From Funneliformis mosseae (lineage: Eukaryota > Glomeromycota > Glomeromycetes > Glomerales > Glomeraceae): 18,893 nucleotides of DNA. The DNA is taken from positions 1 to 18,893 of the forward strand of contig CAJVPP010001614.1 in assembly GCA_910592005.1 (NCBI GenBank), given 5' to 3'. The notes beneath the pieces are model-generated. The model was not told where the DNA came from. It ran no database searches and worked only from the letters and a program-made list of their open reading frames with translations. The stretch's first letter is position 1; the number at the start of each line of letters is the position of its first letter. Shown here in pieces: positions 9,201 to 17,175 of this stretch. The translations under genes were made by a program, and so were the position numbers.

Positions 9201-10095
9201 CAAAATTAGTCCCAAAGAAAACATATCCATTGAAAAATTCGCTTTAATTTTAATTTCTTTTTCGTATGCTCTCATAACCTCAGGAGCAGAATAATTTGTT
9301 GTAAATTGCACATCATATAAACTGTCGGTAAAACATGCTGTATCAAAATCAGTTAACTTCCAACTTCCAATATCTTTTTCTTGAAAGTACATTATGGTTT
9401 TTGGTGTTAATCCATTGTGTACTATTAAAGGAAGTGAAGAAAATTATGGGTCAGTAAATTTGTTAAGTTCATATAAAAAATTTATACAAACCGATAGTAT
9501 TACTTACCTATGTTGCGTTTCTGGAGTTCCAAGAGACCAGTTAATACATCCTACGAAAACATAATATTTTTATGAATTACAGAGATTAATCGCGTTAAAT
9601 AAATTCAACGCATTACTTTACCTTTATTATATCTTCGTGTCTCTGGTAATGTTCTCGATTGACCCAATATGATTCCAAGTCATATAAAGGACATTCGCAT
9701 TTTATAATAGCTTGTGATGGGCATGAGTTTATCATTTGCATAATGTTCTATATTTTGGAGAAAAGTTTACATTTACATATTATTTATAAAATTTATGATG
9801 TCAAGCTCATAGTGCAAACCTCTGCGTTTCTTAATTCACCGAACATCATTAACTCTCTTTCAAATGCATCTGTTGTTTTGTACTCTTTTATCACATAAAG
9901 AACATTCGGTTCATTCACTTCATAGACTTTATGCACTTTAAAGTTTGTAACATCATCGTTAAAACTTTTTAATATTGTGTATTGTTCTATTTGACAAAAT
10001 TTTTACATTTAATTCATTTTCACGTGTTATAATAAATGACTACTGATAGGTACTGCACCTTCTCCAAGCTTAAAATGTTTTGAATCATCAAGCAT
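3216..10095 (-). CDS. giant multi-kinase protein: four kinase-like domains, about 1725 aa, 23 exons
   Basis: Exons reconstructed on the minus strand: 10095-10059, 9986-9820, 9747-9622, 9550-9508, 9421-9185, 9104-8944, 8846-8819, 8734-8679, 8594-8460, 8384-8308, 8231-8091, 8014-7791, 7713-7075, 7006-6940, 6860-6263, 6190-5347, 5280-5108, 5036-4594, 4515-4305, 4217-4148, 4076-3895, 3815-3473, 3391-3216. All introns are GT-AG and 66-97 nt, and the frame stays open for 5178 nt. Order in the protein: pseudokinase (about 8-257), short coiled stretch (285-335), uncharacterised module (339-515), Ser/Asn/Pro-rich linker (523-601), helical region (602-790), second pseudokinase (795-1064), then two complete TKL-like kinases (1123-1385, 1424-1690) and an acidic tail. 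No signal peptide or membrane segment, so probably cytosolic signalling. Weak points: the first donor (GTGCAG), exon 7 (28 nt), and the intron joining exons 13 and 14. If the last is retained, translation stops at 7037 and a second gene could start at an ATG at 6977, giving one-kinase and three-kinase proteins. Confidence 0.68.
3324..4442 (-). other. kinase domain 4, predicted active TKL-like kinase
   Basis: Residues about 1424-1690. Glycine loop SGFGGFAAVY (1431-1440), beta-3 lysine in FAIKRF (K1454), catalytic loop HRDLHSKN (1550-1557), DFG at 1569-1571, VPYMDP in the APE position, SDIYSLGVLFWE and CWQLEPDKRPDI, where the C-lobe Arg is kept. All catalytic residues are present. An intron falls directly after HRDL, at the same place and phase as in domain 3, indicating duplication. 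A 35-residue acidic tail follows. Confidence 0.88.
4635..5560 (-). other. kinase domain 3, predicted active TKL-like kinase
   Basis: Residues about 1123-1385. Glycine loop IGVGNFGSVF (1130-1139), beta-3 lysine in VAYKK (K1153), alpha-C Glu in FKHELQI (E1172), catalytic loop HRDLHARN (1248-1255), DFG at 1267-1269, YVAPE, and SDVYSLGVLLW. All catalytic residues are present. HRDLHARN resembles the tyrosine-kinase/TKL class; by family knowledge Ser/Thr specificity is more likely in fungi. Near the end the usual Arg-Pro is replaced (EERHYV). Confidence 0.85.
5735..6616 (-). other. kinase-like domain 2 (pseudokinase) of the multi-kinase gene
   Basis: Residues about 795-1064. No glycine-rich loop is visible; the beta-3 lysine is in ITVKSF (K818). 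The hinge region is PILFHEYANFGNL. The catalytic loop HLDLRSEN (917-924) keeps Asp and Asn, but the DFG position reads NFL (942-944), removing the magnesium-binding Asp. The APE region reads YDPNRL and the F-helix DIYSLGLLFWE. It is directly followed by kinase 3, the same pseudokinase-then-kinase order as in JAKs, though that is analogy only. Confidence 0.75.
7601..8360 (-). other. uncharacterised module between pseudokinase 1 and the linker
   Basis: Residues 339-515, over exons 10-13. The first half holds PRVFVMVPD, then FRLLFVCEH, EGYKILETPQFIKKYGPW and INLC. The second half holds LRELKRFLDTK, GGL and ILWLCEAHR. I have a memory of this pair of motifs (a VCEH...KYGP segment, then an LRxFLxxK...WLCxxH segment) recurring in large kinase, GTPase or LRR proteins of fungi and oomycetes, but I cannot name a family and have not searched. 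The Cys and His residues might bind metal or be structural. Confidence 0.5.
8854..8867. repeat. run of 14 G (C-run in intron 6)
   Basis: A homopolymer of 14 G on the plus strand, rare in DNA this AT-rich, reads as a C-run just before the putative acceptor of the 28-nt exon 7. A run of ATAAA units lies near 8910-8931 in the same intron. The exact lengths of both are prone to sequencing error. Confidence 0.8.
8944..10074 (-). other. kinase-like domain 1 (pseudokinase) of the multi-kinase gene
   Basis: Residues about 8-257. A glycine loop is not clear. The beta-3 lysine is in YVIKEY (K46) and the alpha-C glutamate is in FERELMMF. The catalytic loop reads VHNGLTPKT (125-133): HRD has become HNG, losing the catalytic Asp, and the metal-binding Asn is Thr. 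The DFG position reads DFD (149-151). SAPE (169-172) and DMFSLG (190-195) are kept, so the C-lobe fold should be intact. By these losses it should not transfer phosphate and may act as a regulator or scaffold. Five introns cut the domain. Confidence 0.75.
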
Positions 10096-10152
10096 TATGT
10101 TCGTTTATTTTTTCTGAAAAAAAAAGAGAAAAATGACGATGAAAAAAGTTGC

Positions 10153-10159
10153 TTATATA
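10153..10159 (-). promoter_or_regulatory. candidate TATA box of the multi-kinase gene
   Basis: TATATAA on the minus strand about 58 bases upstream of the proposed ATG at 10095. Its position supports that start and argues against further upstream exons. Confidence 0.5.
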
Positions 10160-10346
10160 GTGTATGCAGAACATTTTTTGCGATCAACCTTGCATAATAG
10201 GAAAAATCCACCTTGTTAGCTAAATAAGGTATCAATGACTCGATCCCACATAAGAGATGATAATTTTGCGCAACCATTTTGCAAAAAAAAGATGTCAAAA
10301 TGATCGATTAAATTTTTTATTCCTTAAATGGTAATACAATATAAGA

Positions 10347-10354
10347 TCACGTGA
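10347..10354. promoter_or_regulatory. TCACGTGA palindrome (E-box), upstream of the kinase gene
   Basis: Perfect 8-bp palindrome with a CACGTG core, in the ATCACGTG context bound by Cbf1-type bHLH factors in other fungi. It lies about 250 bases upstream of the kinase gene start. Two further copies occur at 11718 and 11801. Confidence 0.4.
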
Positions 10355-10904
10355 ACCGGGCGGGGTGTACGATTAAGATTTGATGAGTTTCATTGGCCTG
10401 ATATATATCGCAATGTTTTCTAAACTTAAAATGAATTTTGCAGTATTTAGTGCAGTGTTAAAGAGAAAAATATTTCTTGCAATCTTTTTTTTATTTTAGA
10501 AGATTTATTATTGAATAAAACATATAACTCATTATTTTTGTAAAAAATGAGCAAAAACAACTTAAATACCTAATTTACATTTGACTACATATATCTTTTA
10601 CTATTAGAGCAAATCAGCCATGTAAGCTTTTATAACAATAAAGCAGTAGCCATAATAATAGAATATTTTAACAATACAGTGTATTAATATTTATTTCTTC
10701 ATCACATTTTTATTGTAAGTTTCAATAAAAAATATTTCGGCTATATTTATATTTAAAAAATTGGTTCTACCACAGAATAAAAATAAATAGAATAAAACTG
10801 TAAAAAAAGAAATAAGATATTTTCCAAGACGAAATTTACAGCAAATTGAGTAGTAAACGAAGTGAACTATGTATAAAAAAAAATCTCTTATTTATATATC
10901 AGAT

Positions 10905-10920
10905 CTTATCGTACGATAAG
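10905..10920. repeat. perfect 16-bp palindrome
   Basis: CTTATCGTACGATAAG is identical to its reverse complement. It is followed by a C-rich patch (GGTCTACACCCCTACC). It could be a dimeric protein-binding site or the centre of a degraded mobile element; function unknown. Confidence 0.6.
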
Positions 10921-11142
10921 GGTCTACACCCCTACCTTACCGTAATACTTAGTACTAGTTTCACTGATTTTGTTATTGATATTAGTTTTATTTTTATTTT
11001 CCTATTTATTTTAATATTAATTAGTATAAAATTAAATTTATTAGAAATAAAAATTTAAAAGTTACCTAAATAATCTTTTAAAAGTCTTGCTTTTTTATTA
11101 ATATGAGTAGTGACATGGTAAGTTAAGGCTGCTCTGAAAATT

Positions 11143-11193
11143 GGCTATTGAAATCACGTTATAGATCATATGATTTACTAGGTTCGTGACTAA
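11143..11193. repeat. MITE-like repeat, copy 2 (diverged, one arm)
   Basis: Aligned without gaps to copy 1 (2801-2850), 11144-11193 matches at about 41 of 50 positions, including an identical GATCATATGA block. The right-hand arm that completes the palindrome in copy 1 is missing here; the match ends in CCCGGCATC. Confidence 0.65.
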
Positions 11194-11267
11194 AACCCGG
11201 CATCGGAGAGATTATCAATTTTCGTTTAGAAAATAAAAAGTTATACTGTATTTTTGCAATCATATAG

Positions 11268-11475
11268 ATTAAACATGATCTTAAGCTTGTCATTGAATCT
11301 CATATAAACTCACCAACTCATTTAAAAAAGAAGGTGGTGCTGAAGCATTACAAACAACCTACCTCAAATAAGATCGGAAAAACAAGAAATAAATTTACAT
11401 TTTGTTGAAGAATTCACTAAAGCTGATTTTTCACTTGAGAAGATTAAATCTGCTAAACCTTATATTAAAGAATAA
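11268..11475 (+). mobile_element. relic of a hAT-type transposase N-terminus (BED finger / CGBP1-like)
   Basis: Plus-strand frames, broken by frameshifts, give VIESHINSPTHLKKK, then KEGGAEALQTT, then LPQIRSEKQEINLHFVEEF and TKADFSLEKIKSAKPYIKE with a TAA stop. The order (His-containing BED-finger end HIxSxxH, then QTTLPQI, then the FxxAxIPLEKI-like helix) matches what I recall of CGBP1-like hAT proteins. Frameshifts near 11330 and 11360 and the early stop show that it is dead. No terminal repeats were found. The identification is from memory of the motif order. Confidence 0.5.
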
Positions 11476-11717
11476 AAGCAAAAAATGAAAATGGGTTGAA
11501 GATATGAAAATAAAATTTGATTATTTCTAATGATGAAATATTTTTAATTAATTTTAAGAAAAATATAATCATTGATGATGATGTAATAACAAAATGATCA
11601 TTACGATCTTTGATTTAGAACCACAAACTTATTTTTACAGAATTTTAATAAATAACTCTTGTAAATATAATGATGACTAGTTTATGATTAGGTCACTTAA
11701 ACTTTTTTACCAGAGTG

Positions 11718-11725
11718 TCACGTGA
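11718..11725. promoter_or_regulatory. TCACGTGA palindrome, second copy
   Basis: Same 8-bp palindrome as at 10347. It is followed by a GC-containing patch with CCCGGCCGTGTCAG. With no gene start nearby it is more likely part of a repeat than a working site. Confidence 0.3.
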
Positions 11726-11790
11726 ACATTAGCTGTGAAAAATATCCCGGCCGTGTCAGTTTTACGAAAATTCAGAATTTTTTTTTATAG

Positions 11791-11827
11791 TAAAGTTTTA
11801 TCACGTGACATTACATGATAAACTTTA
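11791..11827. repeat. imperfect hairpin centred on an E-box region
   Basis: The arms TAAAGTTTTATCA and TGATAAACTTTA pair with a one-base bulge. The loop side contains the third CACGTG (TCACGTGA at 11801-11808). It may be a MITE remnant related to the CACGT-bearing elements elsewhere in the window. Confidence 0.5.
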
Positions 11828-11915
11828 TTATTATAAATCCGAAAATGTGAATTTGTTACATATTATTTTCGTGACCTTTTTGTTACTGGAAATTTAAACA
11901 TCCTTACCACGAATC

Positions 11916-12092
11916 TTAGTTAAACTGTTGTATGACATTCATTGCAATATTAGTTTCATTCACGCTACCTTTAGTAGATTCATCACATTCATCTTTCAGA
12001 TCTTCTATATTCATATCCTCATTAACAGGAAGCCCTTCCCATTCAAATACTACTTTAGAACGAAGCAACCACGTACAATGATTATTGGAATA
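11916..12092 (-). pseudogene. orphan coding-like fragment, C-terminal end of an unknown protein
   Basis: A minus-strand frame of 58 codons with no ATG ends in TAA. It reads TWLLRSKVVFEWEGLP, then an acidic segment EDLKDECDEST and ends in VIQQFN. Its balanced composition looks coding against the AT-rich surroundings. An AG at about 12051, just before TATTTGAATGG, could be a splice acceptor, so this may be the last exon of a decayed gene. I do not recognise it. Confidence 0.3.
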
Positions 12093-12680
12093 TTAGATTT
12101 TGTTTAAAGAAAGCGACGAAAGAAAGATCAACAACTTTATTTATGTAATACAGAACAGTACATATAAAACTTTTACATATTGGAAAAAAAAAAAAACCGG
12201 GTGACCGTGTCAATTTTAAAATTTTATGTCACGAGAATCTAAAAAACTTTCTTTGTCTGGCCTTAACCATTTGTCTCTTGGCTCGCCATAAGATTATAAT
12301 AATGACATGATTTTTTTTTGCTAAATTAGGAAATTTTACCAATTAAAATTATTTGTTTCTTTGTTGATAAAAGAAGCGAGTTGTTAATTGAAGATAGATA
12401 TGGCCTTTTTTATTATTATGATCATTCTGTAATTTATATTCATAATCGATGATTAATTATTTTTGATGAATAGGCAAGACAAGAAAGGAAATACTAGCAA
12501 GTTATGAAGTTAAGTATTGGATATCATTGAATAAAATAACAAAATTATGTCTTATTTGTAAGAAGAAGGAAGTTAAATTTTGTCATGATGAATAAAAAGA
12601 TATAAATAAATGACACTTTATTAGCGTTGTTAGTGATAATCCGTTTGCGTCACTAAATGACTGCACCAATTAATTTAATG
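12093..12680. other. intergenic, no clear gene
   Basis: AT-rich DNA with a 13-A run followed by a CCGGGTGACCGTGTC patch near 12196-12212. That patch resembles the CCCGGCCGTGTCAG patch near 11744, so both may come from one repeat family. A 24-codon minus-strand stretch (YGEPRDKWLRPDKESF, about 12290-12220) looks coding-like but cannot be placed. Confidence 0.35.
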
Positions 12681-13007
12681 TCACCAATGATCACTAGGAA
12701 AATCGTGATCATCATTTTCACCGATTTCACTGCTATCATTTTCATTACGTTTACTATCTTTATTATCATAGTTATATTTACTTTCACTATTATATTTATT
12801 ATCTCTTTATTATAATTGTATTTTATATAAATATCCTGTATTGTCGCCTTGACAAAATAAACAAGTTTCAATCGTACAATTAATAAAGTATAATCTTAAC
12901 AACATAAAAACTATATCTTTGTCAATATCTATTTCCTTAAAACATAAATCATCAATAAAGACGACCTGACCCTTCAACTTAAATAATTTCGTGTTTATTT
13001 CTTTCAT
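12681..13007 (-). CDS. small hypothetical two-exon gene, about 83 aa
   Basis: An ATG at 13007 opens MKEINTKLFKLKG, then QVVFIDDLCFKEIDIDKD. Read straight through, the frame hits two adjacent TAA codons (12812-12807), yet the same frame continues beyond them as a hydrophilic D/N/S/K-rich stretch to a TGA at 12681. A GTACGA donor at 12877 and an AG at 12804-12803 would remove both stops in one 75-nt intron, in frame and within the size range of the kinase gene's introns, giving an 83-residue protein with an acidic tail ending DHDFPSDHW. The acceptor lacks a pyrimidine tract. The alternatives are a 65-aa unspliced product or a dead gene. Family unknown. Confidence 0.3.
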
Positions 13008-14305
13008 AGTTTACGACTTAAACTCCCTGTTAGCAAATAAGCTTTGTTACCCTAACGACGTAGTGTTTAGGCTTAACAGCGTTTATAAAGAATCAAATGA
13101 AATAGTTATTTTATGAATAAAAGTGTTATACGTGAGAAAATGGAATGCCGGAAGGTTGGCTTATAATGAAGTGAACGAAAATTTAAAGAAGTTTTAAACA
13201 ATCACGTTACATTTTTTAACAATCAGCGTCATCAACCGGTTATTTAATAATGCTTAACTAGAATATAATTTTTTTTAATTAAGTTCATTCTAAAATAAAT
13301 TTTCAAAATTGGATTATATTGGGTACAACAAAAAAAAAACAATAAAATGTCTAAAAATTGAAATTTTTGAAATTTTTGTATTTTGTTGAATTGCATCACA
13401 GAATGTCGGGCTTTTTGGCTGGTTATAATGATTTCACACATGATCGAACAATTTCATGAATTATTTTTTAATTTTAAAGTTTGTGCCTTCATAATGTCTG
13501 TAAATTTGATTATTCATCCGATATTTCGTTAAAATATTCACTTTCTATTCTATTTCGTTGAGAATTATTTAACCGTTATACACAATGTGCTCCTTGACTG
13601 ATCGTTGAGATGAGAATTTATGCCCAAAAAGTATCAATGTAAACAGTTCTCAAAGTTTAGAGATTTAGAAATGAACTGAAATGCAACGATTTGAAACGAA
13701 CAAAAATAGAAAATATCAAAAAATAGTAAGTAAGAAACTATAAATTGAAATACTAAAATCGTCCAACTATGCAGGAGATGTTTAATTCTCTGAGGTGTCC
13801 GTGATCAATAAAACCTCTCTTTTAGATAGGTAATGAAGACGATTTTAACTTATTTGTCCGGAACGAAGTGAAGGACTATATATGTTAGACCTGCGGTGTC
13901 CCGCTGTCCGCCCGCTCAATTATTGAGTCGATATTGACCTTTGCAATTGCACAAAAGTCTAGATAAAGCAAATACCAGTGTGAATTTTTTTTAGTTAAGA
14001 TTGTTCCGGACTTAACAATGGTCCCCGTTCCCTAATATTACTAGTTAAATTTTTCACATTTGACAATCAGAAACAATGAAGAAATTTTTTAGCTAAATGA
14101 TATTTTTATTTATGTAAATGATTAATTAAAATAAAATTACAAATAAATACTGCATATTGATTGTCCGTTATAAACTAATTATAATAAAGTACCCGACATA
14201 ATTAATGAAAGTAGAAGAAAAATAGTATATTATCAATATTTGCAATGTTGTTAAGTGAGCTCTAAAAAATAAATCCTTTAAATTTCTCATAGATAAACGT
14301 TTATT
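13008..14305. other. intergenic region with a GC-richer island at about 13780-14040
   Basis: No gene is recognised. Most of it is AT-rich. From about 13780 to 14040 the G+C content rises, with GTCCGGAACGAAGTGAAGGAC at its core, a TATATAT run, and a 9-bp inverted pair GTCCGGAAC (13856-13864) / GTTCCGGAC (14003-14011). This may be a short degraded mobile element. Confidence 0.4.
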
Positions 14306-15470
14306 AGTGTCACCATTAATTGATCCAAATTGATCTTTTTAAGGAAGAATTAGATAGAATTTTTGTATTATAGTCTTTTGTTTTAGAGAGGTAAAATATT
14401 TTGTTTCTATTGTAGAGATTCGATCACCGATCACCTTTTATTCCATTAACAAAAATTATATTTTATCAAAATGAAATCATCAAGGCAAGAAACACAACGA
14501 AAGACAAAATTACATATTTGGAAGCAAGGAATACGAAATACTATTGAAATACAAAGTTTGTCAAGGATACCAATAAGTACTATCCGCCGAACCTTAAAAA
14601 AAATCCAAAATATTGAAAATGTAAAGCTAAAGGTTGGTAACGGACGTATTAAACAAATGCATCCCAGGCAATTGGATAATACATTCGAAGGCAACCTTCA
14701 ATTTCTGCTGGGTCGTCTGCTGATAAATTGAAAGATATCAGACCCGCTAAACTGTTTCAAGGCATTCGGCATACCGAAATGCACTTCCCCTTTGCACACC
14801 AATGTTAACCTCTGTTTATAAGCAAAACGAGTTGATTGAGCTCAAAAACACAAGGATGATGATTGGAAAATACCCTATTTAGTGATGAATCATCTTTCCA
14901 ATTATACGATAAAACATTGGTATAAAAATGCAAGGCCAATTCGTCCAATGCCAAAGGACCGTAATAAATTATTCGCCTGAGGTGGTTTTCTATAAAGTGT
15001 ACCACTTGCAATTTAAAACTTTTATATAGAAATATTAGAAAAGCAACTCCCGGAAGTGCGCAAAATGTTACGAGGTAGATAGTGGCTCCAGCAAGATAAT
15101 GATCCTAAGAATATTAGTAAGTTTGCTAAGGATTTTCTTAATAAACAAGTCCCAGAGGTTATGGGTTGTCCTTCTAATAGTCCAGACCTGAATCCTATTG
15201 AAAACCTTTGGGCAATTGTTAAAAGAAACGTGGAGTTGCATATGCCAAAATACCTTAGTGAATTAGAGAGTTTTTATTGGATAGTGAGAAAAAAATTAGC
15301 ATTCTAATTAATCTAGTAGGGAGTTGTTGAGAATATTGTCGAAAGAATATCATATTAATTTTTTTAATAAATTATACTCAATTTTCGCTTTAAAATGACG
15401 AATTTCCAGTTATATTAATGTAATACTTGTGGAACTATCATGATTTAAAAAAGTTCATTTTTTGGACACT
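14306..15470 (+). mobile_element. degraded Tc1-type DNA transposon
   Basis: About 1.16 kb, the usual size of a Tc1 element, holding a broken DD34E transposase. The right end, read inward from 15470, is AGTGTCCAAAAAATGAAC. The proposed left end at 14306 is AGTGTCACC, followed further in by TGATCTTTTTAAG, which parallels TGAACTTTTTTAAA of the right end. The terminal repeats are therefore only partly preserved and the exact borders are uncertain. A TA target duplication could not be fixed. Confidence 0.65.
14471..15307 (+). pseudogene. Tc1 transposase (DD34E), inactivated
   Basis: It starts MKSSRQETQRKTKLHIWKQG and goes on with IPISTIRRTLKKI, a paired helix-turn-helix DNA-binding region. Near 14660 the frame shifts: SQAIG, a TAA, then YIRRQPSISA continues in another frame. 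Further on LFSDESSFQLY holds the first catalytic Asp region. A TAG at 15083-15085 then precedes WLQQDNDPKN with the second Asp and NSPDLNPIENLW with the Glu. Exactly 34 residues separate this Asp and Glu, the Tc1 signature. The frame ends at 15307. Frameshifts plus stops rule out an active enzyme. Confidence 0.85.
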
Positions 15471-15582
15471 GGTGTTTTTTTTGATCACCTTTAGAATGAA
15501 TTTAGAATTGTTTGAAACTACATTAAAAAGTAGTTTATATAAGGAATAATTTATGAAACATCATATATTATATAGCATTTAG

Positions 15583-15624
15583 GGTTAATCGGTTGTTAAA
15601 ATTATTTAATGGTTAACCGGTTAA
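15583..15624. repeat. GGTTAA/CCGGTTAA repeats with 12-bp palindrome
   Basis: GGTTAATCGGTTGTTAA at 15583 is followed by a perfect palindrome TTAACCGGTTAA at 15613-15624. Clustered CCGGTT palindromes are typical of subterminal repeats of hAT-like elements; here no matching second end was found. Confidence 0.5.
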
Positions 15625-15841
15625 TATTTAGCCGACTTATTTTAACGATTAATACAAATTTTTTTTAATAGATATATATTAAAAAGTTAATTTATTGTAT
15701 TTATACACTTTCAGCATTAATAAAGTATATTCACTTTTATTGCAACTACAATTAGACTTTTTTCAAAATGTGTAAGACTCTTTTTTTCGTAAGAAATAAA
15801 TTCCTTATTTGTCACGAAATTAAATGCGCCTCATTTATCAA

Positions 15842-15917
15842 GGTTGGGTTGGAACCGGACCGCTTAGCTTAATTCGGTTTACCGGTTTGCGAAATAAACC
15901 GGTTCGAAAACCAGATG
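15842..15917. repeat. CCGGTT-rich segment with inverted repeat
   Basis: GGTTGGGTTGGAACCGGACC is followed by ACCGGTTT (15881-15888), a 7-base loop and AAACCGGT (15896-15903), then CGAAAACC. It is locally GC-rich in very AT-rich DNA and shares the CCGGTT core with the segment at 15583-15624, so the two may be ends or relics of related non-autonomous transposons. Confidence 0.5.
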
Positions 15918-17175
15918 ATTGCGAATTGAAAACTGGTAATTATATCAAAACCCCTTAATTTACTTATGAAGCATTCTTGACCTTGTTTAACCATGTGCGC
16001 TAACACTAGATATATGCTTCTTTTTAACTAGATTTTTGAGAATATATTTATTTAATTATTAGCTTTATTTTATCTGAATCATATTTTTTTAATAAAATAT
16101 AGTAGTTTAGAATTTATTTCAAGTAGTGATTTGATAAAGTTTTTATTATTTAAAAAAATAAGTTTAAGTTTGAAAAAGAAAAAGAAAAAAATCCTAAATT
16201 GTATTTTAGTCAGTTAATAAATAATTGAATTGGATTTTCATAGTAATAATAGTGAAGGAAAAGCCGAGAAATATGTTTGTATCATATAGCACTTTTTTAT
16301 AATTTATGTATATATCTTTGCTTCACCATATTTACGTTTTATATTTCATAAAATTTCGTAGCAAGATTGAAGAAACATAACTATTTAGGATTTAGGATTG
16401 AATTTTCATCTTACGTATGTTAATGAATGTCAATTTTTTAAAAATTTTCAAACTTATTCCTGATTTAAGAAAAATAGAATTTAAATGTTGAAGATATTTT
16501 TATCTTCTAGATTATTAATATAAAAGATTACCATGTTTTAAATTTAGATTTATCAAATATATATGAGCTTCATTTTTCAAGTTTCGTCAAAATTATGTTA
16601 ATTAACATCTGAAATAAAAATATCAAAATTTTATTTCATCTAATCTCAAAATATAATTTCAAAAAATTTGAAATGTTATCACTTAAGAATATCGCTAAAT
16701 TATATATAAATAAATTAATAATTTAAGGTCAAATACTCCTTTTAATATTTTTGTAACAATTTATTCATTCCGATTAGTATTAATATCACACAGTAACTGC
16801 AAGTACTGGACAAATATTGATAACTAGAATCATTATCTAAAATTTGTTTATTATAATGATTTTGTTTCTGAGATACACGCAGTCATTTCTTCCTGGTTCT
16901 TCAAAATTAAGGTACATTCTGTATCATGAGTTAATTAGTAAAATGTAATCTTATATCATTCCAGTAATATATCATGGATGATTATTATTTTAAAAAAAAA
17001 AAAAATTTCTTTATTATAATAAGTAAAATAAAGGGGAACTATAAATATTAAAAATGAATTTCTTTAATTAAAATTACAATTATAATATAGCTTGAAAGTA
17101 ATTCTTCCTTAAAATCTCAACATGAATATAAACGACATTAAATATTGCATTCACATTTGAGTAATTTATGACCTA
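15918..17175. other. AT-rich intergenic region, nothing recognised
   Basis: Very AT-rich with many A and T runs and no frame of coding character on either strand. It would hold the 3' untranslated region of the gene that ends at 17176. AATAAAG on the minus strand near 17010 is one possible poly(A) signal. Confidence 0.55.

Larger units (their letters stand above)
10160..11267. other. non-coding upstream region
   Basis: AT-rich, with no frame that looks coding. It holds the E-box at 10347, a short GC-rich patch (CCGGGCGGGGTGTAC) just beside it, a 16-bp palindrome at 10905 and copy 2 of the MITE-like repeat. The plus frame at 10846-11058 is made of F/I/L-rich AT codons and is rejected. Confidence 0.5.

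Noticed and set aside
10095..10298. Minus-strand frame of 67 codons upstream of the kinase ATG
   Set aside because: It contains the TATA box and a T-rich leader and lacks motifs; it is taken as promoter and 5' leader.
10846..11058. Plus-strand frame of 70 codons
   Set aside because: Its F/I/L-rich AT codon content is what random AT-rich DNA gives; it also crosses the 16-bp palindrome.
14446..15011. Two minus-strand frames over the Tc1 element
   Set aside because: Both are antisense shadows of the transposase relic.
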